64,000 nt of DNA from Limnephilus marmoratus (taxonomy: Eukaryota > Arthropoda > Insecta > Trichoptera > Limnephilidae): assembly GCA_917880885.1 (NCBI GenBank), contig OU862927.1, positions 40,451,571 through 40,515,570 of the forward strand. Direction: 5' to 3'. Numbering within the stretch: position 1 is the first letter of the stretch; each line of letters begins with the position of its first letter. The notes under the pieces are model-generated. The model saw only the letters and a program-made list of their open reading frames with translations, was not told the DNA's origin and did no database searches. The translations under genes and the position numbers were made by a program. Positions 20,787-31,479 of the stretch are shown piece by piece.

Positions 20787-21165
20787 AAGGCCCCGCAACC
20801 GCGCACAAAAAGAAGAAGATGGAGAGGTATGAAATTACGAACGTTAGAGGAGCGCGCTAGTATTTGAAACGACAAAATCGATGCGAAAATTTTGAAAATG
20901 TTTAATAAAACACGGCTCGTTTAAAATAGAGCAAAAATCTCGAGGTGGTTGTCTTAAACAGCTTTTAAAGAAACACTGTGATTTTTTTCATACATATAAC
21001 TTGTAAAATAACTGAAACAAACGTGTTTATAATAATTTTTGGAGCATACTTTGCGATTTTTTTCTATCGGGGGAATTTTATATAATTTGCGTTTCGGTGC
21101 GACGATTGTCTAGATATTATCTTCAAAAATAACATAAATTTTTTTAAGAGCTTAAAAACTTCATA
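20787..21165 (+). repeat. 380-bp repeat, copy 1
   Basis: Matches 50950-51335 over its whole length (AAAGAAGAAGATGGAGAG, AAATGTTTAATAAAACA, ATAACTGAAACAAACGTG, TTTTGGAGCATACTTTGCG). No coding content, TIR or family was recognised. Confidence 0.75.
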
Positions 21166-21603
21166 TGTTTAAGGGAGGTTTGCAAGAAATCGGTAGAAAT
21201 TCGGGTAGCGGCTTAAGAATTATTTGTAACAGTTTGAAGGTCGCTTTGACAGGCTGAAACCGGTTAAGGTAAAAATAAATTAAGTGGAAATAAGTTTTAT
21301 TATATTATAATAATAATAACACATTGACATTACCCATTACGCGTTTTACCCCCATCTTTCCCTATTCGAAATAAACGAAAACAGAATACGACCTACTGCC
21401 AGCAGGTTGTCGTTCTTCTCCTCACTACTCGTCACTTGTGTTGCCACGTTCGCTATCATCTGACACTCAATGACGTTGAAAATCTTCGGAAAACAATCGA
21501 GGAAATCATTGTAGAGAGAATCAATTAAAGCTATTCGATTAGAGGCACTATTGCATCTTCGAGAATTAATTGTAGTATTTTATAACAAGTAATGTGTACT
21601 TAC
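21166..21603. other. THAP unit 4 intron, no feature seen
   Basis: The proximal intron next to the first exon of unit 4; nothing recognised. Confidence 0.35.
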
Positions 21604-21680
21604 AAATGAAATGTTATTCCTTGACTTTTTCTAGCGGTTGCCGAGTAATGATAGCACTTTCTCATCACGCACGAGGGCAT
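21604..21680 (-). CDS. THAP unit 4, first exon
   Basis: ATG at 21680 opens MPSCVMRKCYHYS; the exon ends GITFH plus TT before the donor GTAAGTACAC. CxxxxC supplies the first two zinc ligands. Joined to the exon at 19406-19589 the junction reads H-L-F-P, the usual THAP core. No splice acceptor precedes the ATG, so this is a start exon with its own promoter to the right. The protein would be a small nuclear DNA-binding factor; later domains were not found. Confidence 0.78.
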
Positions 21681-22860
21681 TTTGGCAATTGTTCATGAAA
21701 TTAAAAGACATACAGAGTCGTGGGCACACGAGTTCGCGCAACGCGTGACAATTTAGTACTAAAACTATGAAATGAGAAAGCACGACAATTAGCTTGTCTT
21801 TTGGTACCAGTGTTGCCATATCCGAAAAATGAAAACCAATGTTTCAGGGATTGGAAAAACGATGTTTTGAAGGTTTTCAGCTATTTATTGGGAATATGAC
21901 TAACAAACTAACCATCGCGACGTTTCTCCGCCAGGGTATGCAGAGAGGGCGTACCGCCAAACAACTCGATCTTGGCACATACTCACATACTTCATAGTTG
22001 TTTTGTACGAGATTTACAGCATTTTGTTTTTTTAACCACAGTATATTTTTTATAATTATTTTGGTTAAATATTCGGAACAAACGTCAACGGTTATGTAAC
22101 GGGATTGTGTATGTTATCTTTACTTTAAAAACAGCCTACGTTTTTTAATGGTTTGTCTGGCAAAGCAGGGTTTGTGTAGCGGGCTTGTGTATATTATCTT
22201 AATTTTAAAAGTTATATAAAAAAAAGTGCGTATTAACCGTTGACATTTGTTCCGAACTGCAAACAGAGTGATTTGACAGTGTGAAAGCAAATTTTCAATT
22301 TACGTAAATAAAATTAAAAATGTAACATTTTCACCCTCCCCGAATGCAAATAGTTGTCTTTTATGGTAATTAAGAAGAATCTAAAAGTTTTATAAAATAA
22401 GTGCGTATTAACCGTTGGCGTATGTTCCGAACAATTACCTTATTTTGGTTTTATTTAAAGTACAATAATAATAATTGGATGACTTCTATAGCGCTATTTT
22501 CGTGAGAAAATCACCTCAAGGTACAAAACACTAAACTAATTATTCAACTACCTTTAAACTGTTTAAGTCTAGTAGATATGATAATATGTCAAATATACTC
22601 TTTTTTAAACTTCAGTACGTATTTAAGACGTGTCATTCATTAATCATTATATTTAACGTAGGTCAAAATAAGATTATCTTTCTGGGAATAAGATGACTTA
22701 TTGACAAAGTTACATTAGATGATTAGATAAAGAGACATTGTGAACACGTGCTTAAGAGGGAACCCTGTCGCCGAGAAATTTGAACAATAGGTATTTTAAC
22801 AAACTGTTGCCGTCACTGTCGCTCTACTCACCCGAATACTCCAGCGAACTGCACCTCAGA
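21681..22860. other. Upstream region of THAP unit 4 with repeat remnants
   Basis: At 22085-22260 are inverted copies of the 81-bp minisatellite seen at 52965-53230 (AACAGCCTACGTTTTTTAA, GGTTTGTCTGGC, GTGTAGCGGGCTTGTGTAT). At 22465-22540 is the (AAT)n plus CTTCTATAGCGCTATTTTCG stem motif. No gene is visible. Confidence 0.5.
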
Positions 22861-22984
22861 CGCATAATACCTAAATAAAATAATCGAAATCGAGGTTTGG
22901 TATTCTCCATTTTTCTCCTCCAAAACTGGACTGATTTTGAAGATTTTTTTACTAACTATATAGAAAAATTCGTGAAAATACTCC

Positions 22985-23303
22985 ATGTCCATCGACCCTC
23001 GACTCTGTGCAGAAACGGGCGGTCCGTTTGATAGATTCCCCTGTCTTAACAAACGGATTGCAACCTTTAGAGCACAGGCGTCGGGTGGAAATGCTATCCT
23101 TGTTCTACCGGTATTACAATGGAAGATGCTCCGAGGAATCAGCGTCATTGATCCCTTCGGCACCGGTGCATAGTCGGGAAATATGCCAAACGCGTGCCCA
23201 ACATTTGTACACGGTTGACATTTGTCACATGAGAATGTACTTGTGTTCAACAGCTCAGCTGTGGAATGATTTGCCGGCCTCTTTAATCATTCCTCCTTCC
23301 TAC
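22985..23303 (+). pseudogene. LINE RT C-terminal fragment
   Basis: Reads VQKRAVRLIDSPVLTNGLQP, LEHRRRVEMLSLFYRYYNG and, after frame drift, AQLWNDLPASLI. This is the C-terminal tail of a lepidopteran CR1/jockey-like LINE also seen at 23846-24140, 29415-29885 and 58575-58887. A SINE interrupts it at 23310. Confidence 0.75.
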
Positions 23304-23309
23304 AACATG

Positions 23310-23733
23310 ACATTTGACGACCTCCGTAGTCCAGTGGGTAAGACTCTTGACTCACAATCCGGAGGTCGCGGGTTCGAACCCGGCATGCGCAAATAAATTA
23401 TTTGATTAATTCGTGTTATTTCACAATTAATTCATTTAAAATAATATATATCTAGTATATTTGCGGCATGTTCCAGAGTGGAAGATACTATCAGTATCGC
23501 CCTGGTGTAAGACCACCATTCAAAATTGAAACGTTGCTTGAAAATGGCTTTAGCCGTGTTTAGTGACCATATCTGAATAGCCAGGTACTTCCCAACCTTC
23601 CTCTTCCCCACCTCCTTCCCCTCCCCACTACCTTCAGACTCACAACATACCCCAATTGGGGATGCCATAGTCTCACTGGCTTCAGACGGGAGCAGTTGAG
23701 ATTCTTGTGCGGTATTCACAGTAAAAAAAAAAA
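23310..23733 (+). mobile_element. tRNA-derived SINE, near full length
   Basis: The head ACCTCCGTAGTCCAGTGGG ... GGTCGCGGGTTCGAACCCGG has pol III A and B boxes and resembles a tRNA with a CAC-like loop. The body holds GAAGATACTATCAGTATCGC and CCCCAATTGGGGATGCCAT; an A-tail ends it. AACATG occurs at both edges (23304-23309, 23734-23739) as the target duplication inside the LINE. Other copies: 31097-31479 (minus) and 59325-59690. Confidence 0.82.
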
Positions 23734-23739
23734 AACATG

Positions 23740-23845
23740 GGTCTCTTCAAGACCAATGTTCATTCCTTCCTCTCCTCAAAAAGGCCCTCCACACAGCATC
23801 CCAGATGACATAGGCCCTGAGGGAAATTATTTTCCTCGAGGCTTC
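23740..23845 (+). pseudogene. LINE C-terminus and 3' hairpin after the SINE
   Basis: Continues the interrupted LINE as GLFKTNVHSFLSSKRPSTQH followed by the 3' hairpin GGCCCTGAGGGAAATTATTTT. It shows that the dispersed ACACAGCATCC...GAGGGAAATTATTTTCCTC module is the 3' end of this LINE. Confidence 0.7.
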
Positions 23846-24140
23846 CCATTGAAATACCGATGGAACAAGGATAGCATTCCCACCCGACGCCTGTGCTCTA
23901 AAGATTGCAATCCGTTTGTTAAGACAGGGGAATCTATCAAACGGACCGCCCGTTTCTGCAGGGCTTTTTTTTAGGTATTTTGGGGCTCCAAGGCTCCAGA
24001 GGAGGCTGCCAAATTCAACCGTAAGGCGCACTTGCGATTTGTAGAGGGTAAGCTGTTGTGTACTGTTAAAATATCTGCGGGCTAATTTAACTCTCGCTTC
24101 GATGAGTTTGTTTTGATTTCTTTGTTCTCTTTTTCTTTTT
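23846..24140 (-). pseudogene. LINE RT C-terminal fragment, minus copy
   Basis: The minus strand reads LARRYFNSTQQLTLYKSQVR, LTVEFGSLLWS and, in another frame, QKRAVRLIDSPVLTNGLQSL. Same family as 22985-23303; frames are broken. Confidence 0.72.
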
Positions 24141-24149
24141 AGTCTCACA

Positions 24150-24940
24150 ATGCTAATTTGCTTCGCTCAGAAGGCTGAACTGAACTGCATCTATCTATTT
24201 TGTTATGTTTCTTTTTCCCCTTCTCGTCCTTGCATCAACAGGAGTCGGTCGACGATGGCACGGTGCCCTCTAAAATTAATTGCGCCACCCCCAGCAACAT
24301 GTGCAGGCTTTAGGTTTGGGGGGGCGACCTCGGCTCTCCTTCGCCTTGCCTCCGTCTACTCGACGCTGAATTCCTTAGGGTCGTCGGGTATTTCCCCCCA
24401 ATCTCCCATTTACTTTTCTTTGAGGCATCACCGAGGAACCGGCTAAGGGGCGCGGAAGCTGAGTGTGGTTCACGACTAGACCGAACGTCATGCGCATTCT
24501 TGCTGGGACTGCATTGTAGAGGACACCCAACCGTTTTGCCACGCCCTTATTACTTATCTACCGTGTCTTCCTCCCAAACAGGTGCTTGTAGGATACGCTG
24601 GATACAATCACCCAGCGCTTGCCACCTCGTGGACTTTCACCAACCTGTCCCATCGTCTTGTCTATACTTTGTCATACTAACACATATTGTATCTGTATTT
24701 CCCGCTAAGCACTTGCATACTGCTTGCTAACAACGTATGCAGGGACATTGGAAGTCTAGTTTCGTTATCAAATGTAGAATCGTTTTTAATAAAAAAATTA
24801 GAGTCCTTGCAAGAGCCTTGAAGGGGTAACCTATAGCAGGGCGGGTAAGTGGTGGGTCCTCCAATAGTCTCGCTTCGATGGAGCCCCCAGCTCCGGACTT
24901 ACTAACCTATTTCATACTTTCAAAATTATCGTCACGGCAA
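24150..24940. other. Unassigned GC-richer segment
   Basis: Higher GC than its surroundings and probably LINE-derived (it abuts the fragment above and contains CGATGGAGCCCCC, also seen near 29882 and 58600), but no domain could be read with confidence. Confidence 0.35.
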
Positions 24941-24944
24941 GTAT

Positions 24945-26185
24945 CTAGTATTGTAGGGGTCTACGGAGACTTCACGGTGCAGTGTGCAAGAGAGATGCAA
25001 GAAAATGATGACTTTTTCCTTTGTAGGAAACAGACCTACGTACATTGTGTATCTCAATACTAACTTGCCAATGGTTATGCCAGTCAGGAGAGCTGTCTTG
25101 TTGTTAAATAGAATCACTTCGAATATCGATATGTTTAACATCAATGAAGCACAATTAGGGTTGCCATCTGTCCGGCTTTAGCCGGACATGTTTGGCTTTT
25201 TTAGGTAGTGTCCGGCTAAATATTTATATGTCCGGCCTGTCCGGCTTTTGTTAGGCTTTTTTGGTTCGCGCGGGTTTTGTCTTTCGAACTTCTGAAATTC
25301 GCGGAATATTACTTTCAAAGAGTTTTCGCCACGTGGACCAAGGAACGCAATAAATTGCAAACAATTGCTATGGGGTACACATTGTATAATTTAAAAATGA
25401 CACGTCAAGGATTTTATTAAATGATTTCCAAAGAAAACGACGTTTTGGATAAAGTAGGTGAAAATGCCAAATTTACAAAATGGTAGATTTTTGTAATTTT
25501 TGAATAATTTGGAGAAGTCGAGATTTCATTTTAATTTATGTTTTTCCTTTTTGTCCACAAAGATAAATATGTTTCATTTTATATGTATTTAACAAAAAAT
25601 TTTAGTTAACTGTTTAATCAAAAAAAGACTTGTGTTTTGTTTGTTTGTTTTATACGTTTAGTATGTCACTCAATATTTTTTTTATTTTGTTATTGACATA
25701 TATTTTATACAAATGTCAACTGATGACAAGGATAAGACTGATTAATGATTGTGGTTATTAAATTGGTTAATGCGTGATTAATAAACAACTGTAACTTGTA
25801 ACAGATTTTTTATTATTATGTATAAAAGTTATGTCCAAAATTATGTACGTACGTCCGGCTTTTAGGGCAAAATGTCCGGCCTTACAGAGCGCAGAGTCAG
25901 GCTTTTTTATTTTAGAAGATGGCAACCCTAAGCACAATTCAGATGATAAGCTTTGTTGTTGTTAGTATGTATGATTGTGCTTCATAAATTGCTTAAATCT
26001 GTTTGAATATCTTATTACTTTATCTCTTTTAAAACGCATTGAAATGTTATTTTGTAATGTTTTAAAAATGAATAAATTGGATTGAATCTCATCTTTTGAA
26101 AGAGCTGCAGCAATATTGTGATAAGGAACTTATATTTATTGTCGTTTTATGCCGTCACGATACCGTTTACGTTTACGTTCACGAT
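24945..26185. repeat. Inverted-repeat element related to 59974-60590
   Basis: Shares GGTCTACGGAGACTTCACGGT and CTCATCTTTTGAAAGAGCTGC with the element at 59974-60590 and contains the CCGTCACGATACCGT end motif. It is split by the element at 25157-25929. Confidence 0.55.
25157..25929. mobile_element. TIR element with 10-bp duplication, Mutator-like size
   Basis: Ends are AGGGTTGCCATCT and its inverted match. Exact 10-mers AAGCACAATT lie at 25147-25156 and 25930-25939. Both ends carry repeated GTCCGGC motifs. A 9-10 bp duplication is typical of Mutator-like elements; no transposase is encoded in the 773 bp. Confidence 0.7.
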
Positions 26186-26689
26186 ACAGATTATTATTGT
26201 AGGTACACATTGAAAAATCAGGGTTTTTGCGCAAACTGAAAACGATGGTCACATTATATTCCGCACAGATCATTCCGCACATGGTGATTCCGGAAACGAT
26301 GTGCGCAAATTGAAAACTCTAGACACCAAGAATTGCGTACAATGTAAACTCCGGACACCCCATTTTCAGCACAGTATCATAGAGCTATACAATTACATGC
26401 ACTATTAATTTTTCGTCGAAACGTGTTCCACTAGCGATAATCGGTAAACACTGCGCGTAATAAAAAATGTACTGTAGAGGCTGAAATATACTTGACCATA
26501 CTTACCTGGGAGGTCACTAGAGATTAACACTGTTTATTTTATGTAGAGAAATTTAGGTACAGTTCATCCACAGAGGACACGATTGGAAACACATTTTATT
26601 TAATTCTTTAATAATAACCAGATGAAGTGCCCGGCGATGCCCGGATACTTTACACAGAGTTTTCGAAATCAATCCACCACATACAGACA

Positions 26690-26889
26690 TTCTACTTTAT
26701 ATATTATACATATATTTCAACCGATTTACACAAAACCTTGACAAATTATATACCTAAACTTTCCTCATGAATCACTCTATCTATTGGTGAAAACCGCATG
26801 AAAATCCATTCAGTAGTTTTTGAGTTTATCGCAAACAGACAGACTGACGCGGCTGAGGACTTTAATTTATAATACTCGTATGTAGAGAT
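26690..26889 (-). mobile_element. Helitron 5' fragment
   Basis: The minus strand starts with TCTCTACAT and carries GCGATAAACTCAAAAAC and the ATGCGGTTTTCACCAATAG segment of the lepidopteran Helitron family. It lacks a CTAG end. Confidence 0.65.
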
Positions 26890-26973
26890 GTATAATATGT
26901 TCTTTAATGAGCGTGTTTTGGAAAGCAAACGTAAAATTTTATGATGGTCGGTACAGGATTGTGCTTTTTGCAG

Positions 26974-27535
26974 TTTCCGGTCGTTCGGCGTTAAAGCGTT
27001 GGCAGTGTCGGAGGCCAAATCTTACCAATTTGACGTACAAGCGTGGAACATAGTTCGTTTCACGTCTCATAATACGAGAAAAAATATAATATAATGATTG
27101 TGTATTTGTAATTTCCGGTCGTTCGGCGTTAGAGCTCTGACAGGTTAGGGAACGTACCCATACTACGTGACCAACTTTTTGCAATTTTTAACCCCCCCCC
27201 CCCCCCCGGTGACCAAAATCCTTAGCAACCTGCCGCTCATTTGTATGGAGCGTGACATTTTGAAGACCCCCCCCCCCCCCCCCTAAAAGTGTCACGTAGT
27301 ATGGGTACGTTCCCTTACCGTGTTGGAGGCCAAATCGGACCAATTGAATGTACAAAAGTGAAACCTAGTTTTTAACTTCACGTCTCATAATACGAAAAAA
27401 ATATTATACAATGATTGTGTATTTGTAGTTTCCGGTCGTTCGGCATTAGAGCATTGGCAGGTTAAAGTGTTGGAGGTCAAATCGGACCAATTGAACGTAC
27501 AAAAGTGTAACATAGTTTTTCGCTTTGTGTCACAT
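26974..27535 (+). repeat. Three ~140-bp tandem units, the second split by a MITE
   Basis: TTTCCGGTCGTTCGG starts at 26974, 27112 and 27429. Each unit continues with GTTGGAGG-CAAATC, GTACAA and CGTCTCATAATACGA. Subtracting the Harbinger-type MITE and its duplication (170 bp), spacing is 138 and 147 bp. Confidence 0.75.
27148..27314. mobile_element. PIF/Harbinger-type MITE, copy 1
   Basis: The TIR is GGGAACGTACCCATACTACG, with TTA on both sides (27145-27147, 27315-27317), the usual TWA target duplication. Two long C tracts lie inside. An inverted sister copy is at 37517-37679. Confidence 0.8.
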
Positions 27536-27582
27536 CTAAATATATTACGTGAAATAATAATATTATTCCTTCGTTTACTTAC

Positions 27583-27769
27583 CGGAGCATAGATCAGGCG
27601 TAGTTTCCGAGTAGGTACAGCATATGGATAAAGTTTTCGTACTTTCATTAGGTAAAAACAATTTTCTTCAAAGTGTATTGAGCATATTGCAGAATTAACA
27701 GTAGGAAACCAATTCTGTCTCCCGGTCGCATCGATCCATTTTTCTTTTGTGGCAGCATTTTTTGGAAAG
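27583..27769 (-). CDS. THAP unit 3, second exon
   Basis: The acceptor is TTATTTTAG; the exon reads FPKNAATKEKW, WFPTVNSAICSIHFEEN and YAVPTRKL, ending at the donor GTAAGT. It carries the CSxHF ligands and the AVP motif. The first base completes the codon opened in the exon at 30599-30678; the 187 bp end in phase 0, as in the other units. This is the best-preserved THAP half in the window by motif content. Confidence 0.82.
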
Positions 27770-27995
27770 CTAAAATAAAAAAAAAAATATATAAAATTTA
27801 TTCCCATGTGTAATCCATATAATTTTGGAATACATACAGAAAATAGTAACACGCTCTCAACTCGAGGTTATTTTGTCAGAGGGTCAAAATATTACCGTTT
27901 CGCAGTAAAATACAAATAAATGTAATGTTTGTGAATGTATCCGAAAAATAAAAACTGTTTTGAAAAGGTGATGAAATACGCTTTCATACCCGCAT

Positions 27996-28900
27996 CCCAA
28001 AATTAATTTATTAAAAAATGTATTTCTGACCGTAACCAGTTACGGCCATCAGCCTGTTAAGGCCATCTTCAGACTCGTACAAATATAATTTTCTCTATAA
28101 AACGATGTGAGAAAGAGAAAACACCACGCTTTATCTTTATAATATCTAAAATTTAACAACAAAATTATTAAAATGTACACCTTTATGAAATAATTTTTCA
28201 TAATTACGCGCCTTATTATGTATCCCACGAAGTCCGCTACAATCGCATCTAGCTCTTGTTTGTATCAGGTCAGGGATACCAACATAACAGTGACAAAATG
28301 GCGGGCGGGCTCTCGTAGTATCGGTTCGCGAAGAGAAATTTTATTTAACGAAATTGAAAATTAAAATGCATTATTTTCCGCCAGCCGTGGTGCAAAAAGT
28401 TTCCTTTTATAGTGATTAAGACGAATCTAAAGTTTTTTTCTAAAAATTATTCGTAATAGCCATGGACACTAATTCCAAAAATTTACCATTTTTTTAAATA
28501 TGTATAAAAATTTTGCACGCAAACATAAAAAAAGTTTTAAAAGTGGTTACTCACTCTACATCTTTCCTGATAACGAAAAAAGATAAAAAGAAGTACACAT
28601 TTTAAAATGCAAATGTATTATGAAGATTTTCGCCAACTCACTTTTTTGTGGTTTCAATTAAAAATAATTAATATTTGATTTTCAGATTGCGGTCTGAAAC
28701 GTTGGATTCATAAAGGTGTACATTTTAATAATTTTGTTGTTAAATTTTAGATATTATAAAGATAAAGCGTGGTGTTTTCTCTTTCTAACATCGTTTTATA
28801 GAGAAAATTATATTTGTACGAGTCTGAAGATGGCCTTAACAGGCTGATGGCCGTAACTGGTTACGGTCAGAAATACATTTTTTAATAAATTAATTTTGGG
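27996..28900. repeat. Fold-back element with 194-bp near-perfect arms
   Basis: Arms 27996-28189 and 28707-28900 are inverted copies with one difference seen by eye (GTGAGAAAGAG versus GTTAGAAAGAG). They begin CCCAAAATTAATTTATTAAA. The 517-bp middle carries TATCCCACGAAGTCCGCTAC and TCAGGGATACCAA, also seen at 52840-52900 and 53300-53360. No target duplication was identified. Confidence 0.82.
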
Positions 28901-29318
28901 AGGCGGTATGGGTACCGCCATCCCGGGAACCATTGATTAGATAAACAAAACCTACGCCATTTGTCACCCCATTGCAAGTGGTTTGCTGCATTTGGTGTCT
29001 TAGTAGAGATGCCCGGGTTCCTGAGGTGAGGTTTGTCAAGGTTTTGGCGACCGATGTGTCTGTGTAGCGGGCTGGATCGAGAGAGACTGGGTAAGGAGGT
29101 GTTTTGAAGGGATAGATTCATACGTCCGTCACTCCTGTATACACAGACCTCCAGATTCCTACCCACCTCCCATATCTACTTCCTTCCCAGAACTTTCTCT
29201 TCTTCCTGTCCTTTAAAAAAAAACCTCCACACAGCATCCTCTAAGATGTCATAGGTAGGCCCTGAGTGAAATTATTTTCCTCGTGTCCTTCTGTGTGTGT
29301 GTTTTTTTTTTTACATTA
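28901..29318 (+). repeat. LINE 3'-end module
   Basis: AGGCGGTATGGGTACCGCC through GATGCCCGGGTTCCTG and CTCCACACAGCATCC to GTGAAATTATTTTCCTCG and a T-rich end. A long diverged copy of the module at 47612-47942. Confidence 0.65.
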
Positions 29319-29414
29319 ACTCCACTATGTCATCTTTGAAGATGCTGTGTGGAGAGTCTTTTTGAGGAAAGGAAGGAGTGAACACGGGTCTTAAAGAGAC
29401 CCATGTTATAGAAG

Positions 29415-29885
29415 GGAGGAAACACAGAGGCCGGCAAATCGTTCCACAGACGAGCCGTTGAACTCAAGAACGAGTCATAGAAACGACTATGTTCTCATGT
29501 CAACCGTGTACAAATGTTGGGCGCGTGTTTGGCATGTTTCCCGACTATGCACCGGTGCCGAGGGGATCAATGACGCTAGTTCCTCGGAGCATCTTCCATT
29601 GTAATACCGGTAGAATAAGGACAGCATTTCCACCTAACGCCTGTGCTCTAAAGATTGCAGTCCGTCTGTTAAGATGGGAGAATCTATCAAACGGACCGCC
29701 CGTTTCTGCACAGAGTCAAGGGTTTTTTTTTTTAGATATTTTGGAGCTCCAGACCAGAGGTGGCTGCCAAATTCAACCGTGGGGCGCACTTGCGATTTGT
29801 ACAGGGTTATCAGTCGTGTACTATCTGCGGGCCCTGTGTACAGTACGCCCAGTTTCTGAGAGGCTAACTTAACTCTGGTTTCGAT
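29415..29885 (-). pseudogene. LINE RT C-terminal fragment, minus copy
   Basis: On the minus strand it carries LTLYKSQVR-like and VQKRAVRLID-like segments in broken frames, ending with TGGAACGATTTGCCGGCC (WNDLPA). Same family as 22985-23303. Confidence 0.7.
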
Positions 29886-30085
29886 GGAGCCCCCGTACCT
29901 GTGTGGAGCTAATATAAAATTAAAATTAAGTGGAAAAAGTTTAAAAATTGTTTTAATATACTTTTACTTTCTTCTCATTAATAATACTACAGAGGTTTTT
30001 TTTGTGCATTTTAAGCGCATCTCTATTTTCTGTATGCTTACCAAAATATCGACTCAAATAACAGCCCATCACTAGTCAGCAAGAC

Positions 30086-30510
30086 TCCAGATACTAATAT
30101 CTACAGCCTGTATGTCTGACGAATATCTACAGCTCATATGTTGAACTAATATCTACGAACTTCAGAGTGTTGACTAATATCTACAGAGCGTAGGTTGAAC
30201 TAATATCTACAGAGCGTAGGTTGGACTAATCAGTTAAATGTGTCCAATAGTCCGATATTACGGATTTTTACGTACACACTTACATAAATTAAGTTTTTTA
30301 AACTGCATACGCAATATTACATTATTCCAATATGCTATACTTAATTGCAAATCCAACCTCTGCCAGTGCTGTAGATATTCGTCAACACTTTGATTCTCAT
30401 AGATATTAGTCAACAGTTTGTGCTGTAGATATTCGTCAACACTTTGGTTCTCATAGATATTAGTTTGATTTTTTCAGTTTTTGGAATTCCTGTAGATATT
30501 AGTAGACGCC
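30086..30510. repeat. Two opposed arrays of an ACTAATATCTACAG unit
   Basis: About five plus-oriented units (ACTAATATCTACAGAGCGTAGG and variants) lie at 30094-30235 and about five inverse units (CTGTAGATATTCGTCAACAC and variants) at 30369-30507. Unit length is 25-30 bp. The right array ends some 90 bp from the THAP unit 3 first-exon donor. Confidence 0.75.
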
Positions 30511-30598
30511 TCCGTCAGCAATTCATCCATTTAGCTATGACATTTTAATGTAATGTCACCGACAAGTACACAATATAAATATATTATCTTCAACTTAC

Positions 30599-30678
30599 CG
30601 GTGGTACGAGACTCCTCCTTTCTTGACGTTCACAAAACTGCTGTGATTTTTGCATGTACTCACAGAACAACGCGGCAT
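30599..30678 (-). CDS. THAP unit 3, first exon
   Basis: ATG at 30678 opens MPRCSVSTCKNHSS; the exon ends GGVSYH plus CG before GTAAGTTG. CxxxxC gives the first zinc ligand pair. Splicing to 27583-27769 restores H-R-F-P-K. No acceptor precedes the ATG. The intron holds the opposed arrays, LINE pieces and the fold-back element. Confidence 0.8.
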
Positions 30679-31096
30679 TTTTTATAATACTAGGTACACG
30701 ACAGCGCGGCGGTCGAAATCGTACTGCGTCACCGAATTTCTGTATTTTGTAAATTAAAGTCCAATCGGACAGACTTTTGGCCTCAGAAACACGCCCACAT
30801 CGCATTTCTTGTGCTCTGTTCGTACAGATTATACAATTTTCATGATATAAAATAACGTTTATCTTTCTCCCTCGCGCGCTCTCATTGCTGCGAACAGAGA
30901 AGGCGATAGTCAATAAATAGCATAGAATACTTTAAAGGCCTTGTGGACGGGTTTCGTATTTCGTGATCCAAATAGAAAATTGTGTTTCACCAGCCGAAAT
31001 TCAAACGGAATGGAGATTGGAGATCTACGATGTCAGACGAGTGTAACTGAGACAAAGTGAGTGCTAAATGGGATAAAAGGAACATTTGTTTCGGTA

Positions 31097-31479
31097 ATTT
31101 TTTAAATGTGAATACTTCACAACAGTCTGAGCTGCTCCCGTCTGGAGCCAGTGATACTATGGCATCCCCAATTGAGATATGTTTTGAAGCTGAAGATAAT
31201 GGGGATGGAACGGTGGGGAAGTACCTGGCTATTCAGTTCTGGTCAAACACGGCTAAAGCCATTTCAAGCAACGTTTCAATTCTGAATGGTGGTCTTATTG
31301 AAACTGACAGTATTTTCCATTCGCCGCAAATATGCATATATTATTTTTAAATTAATTAATTGTGAAATAACACAAACTAATCAAATAAAATTTATTTGAC
31401 CACGCCGGGATTCGATCCCGCGACCTTCGGATTGCGAGTCAATAGCCTTACCTCTAGACCATGCCGGTCGTCAAATATA
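31097..31479 (-). mobile_element. tRNA-derived SINE, minus copy
   Basis: The minus strand starts TTTGACGACCGGCATGGTC, has A and B boxes (GGGATCGAATCCC on that strand), then the shared body with GAAACGTTGCTTGAAATGG and ATTGGGGATGCC. Sister of 23310-23733. Confidence 0.78.

Noticed and set aside
24150..24730. Two open frames of 98 and 76 codons
   Set aside because: The frames do not connect and show no domain; the GC-rich segment is more likely the remnant of a LINE.
26480..26545. Possible micro-exon with GTAAGT donor on the minus strand
   Set aside because: Any exon here would be about 24 bp and hits a stop in the phase required by THAP unit 3.
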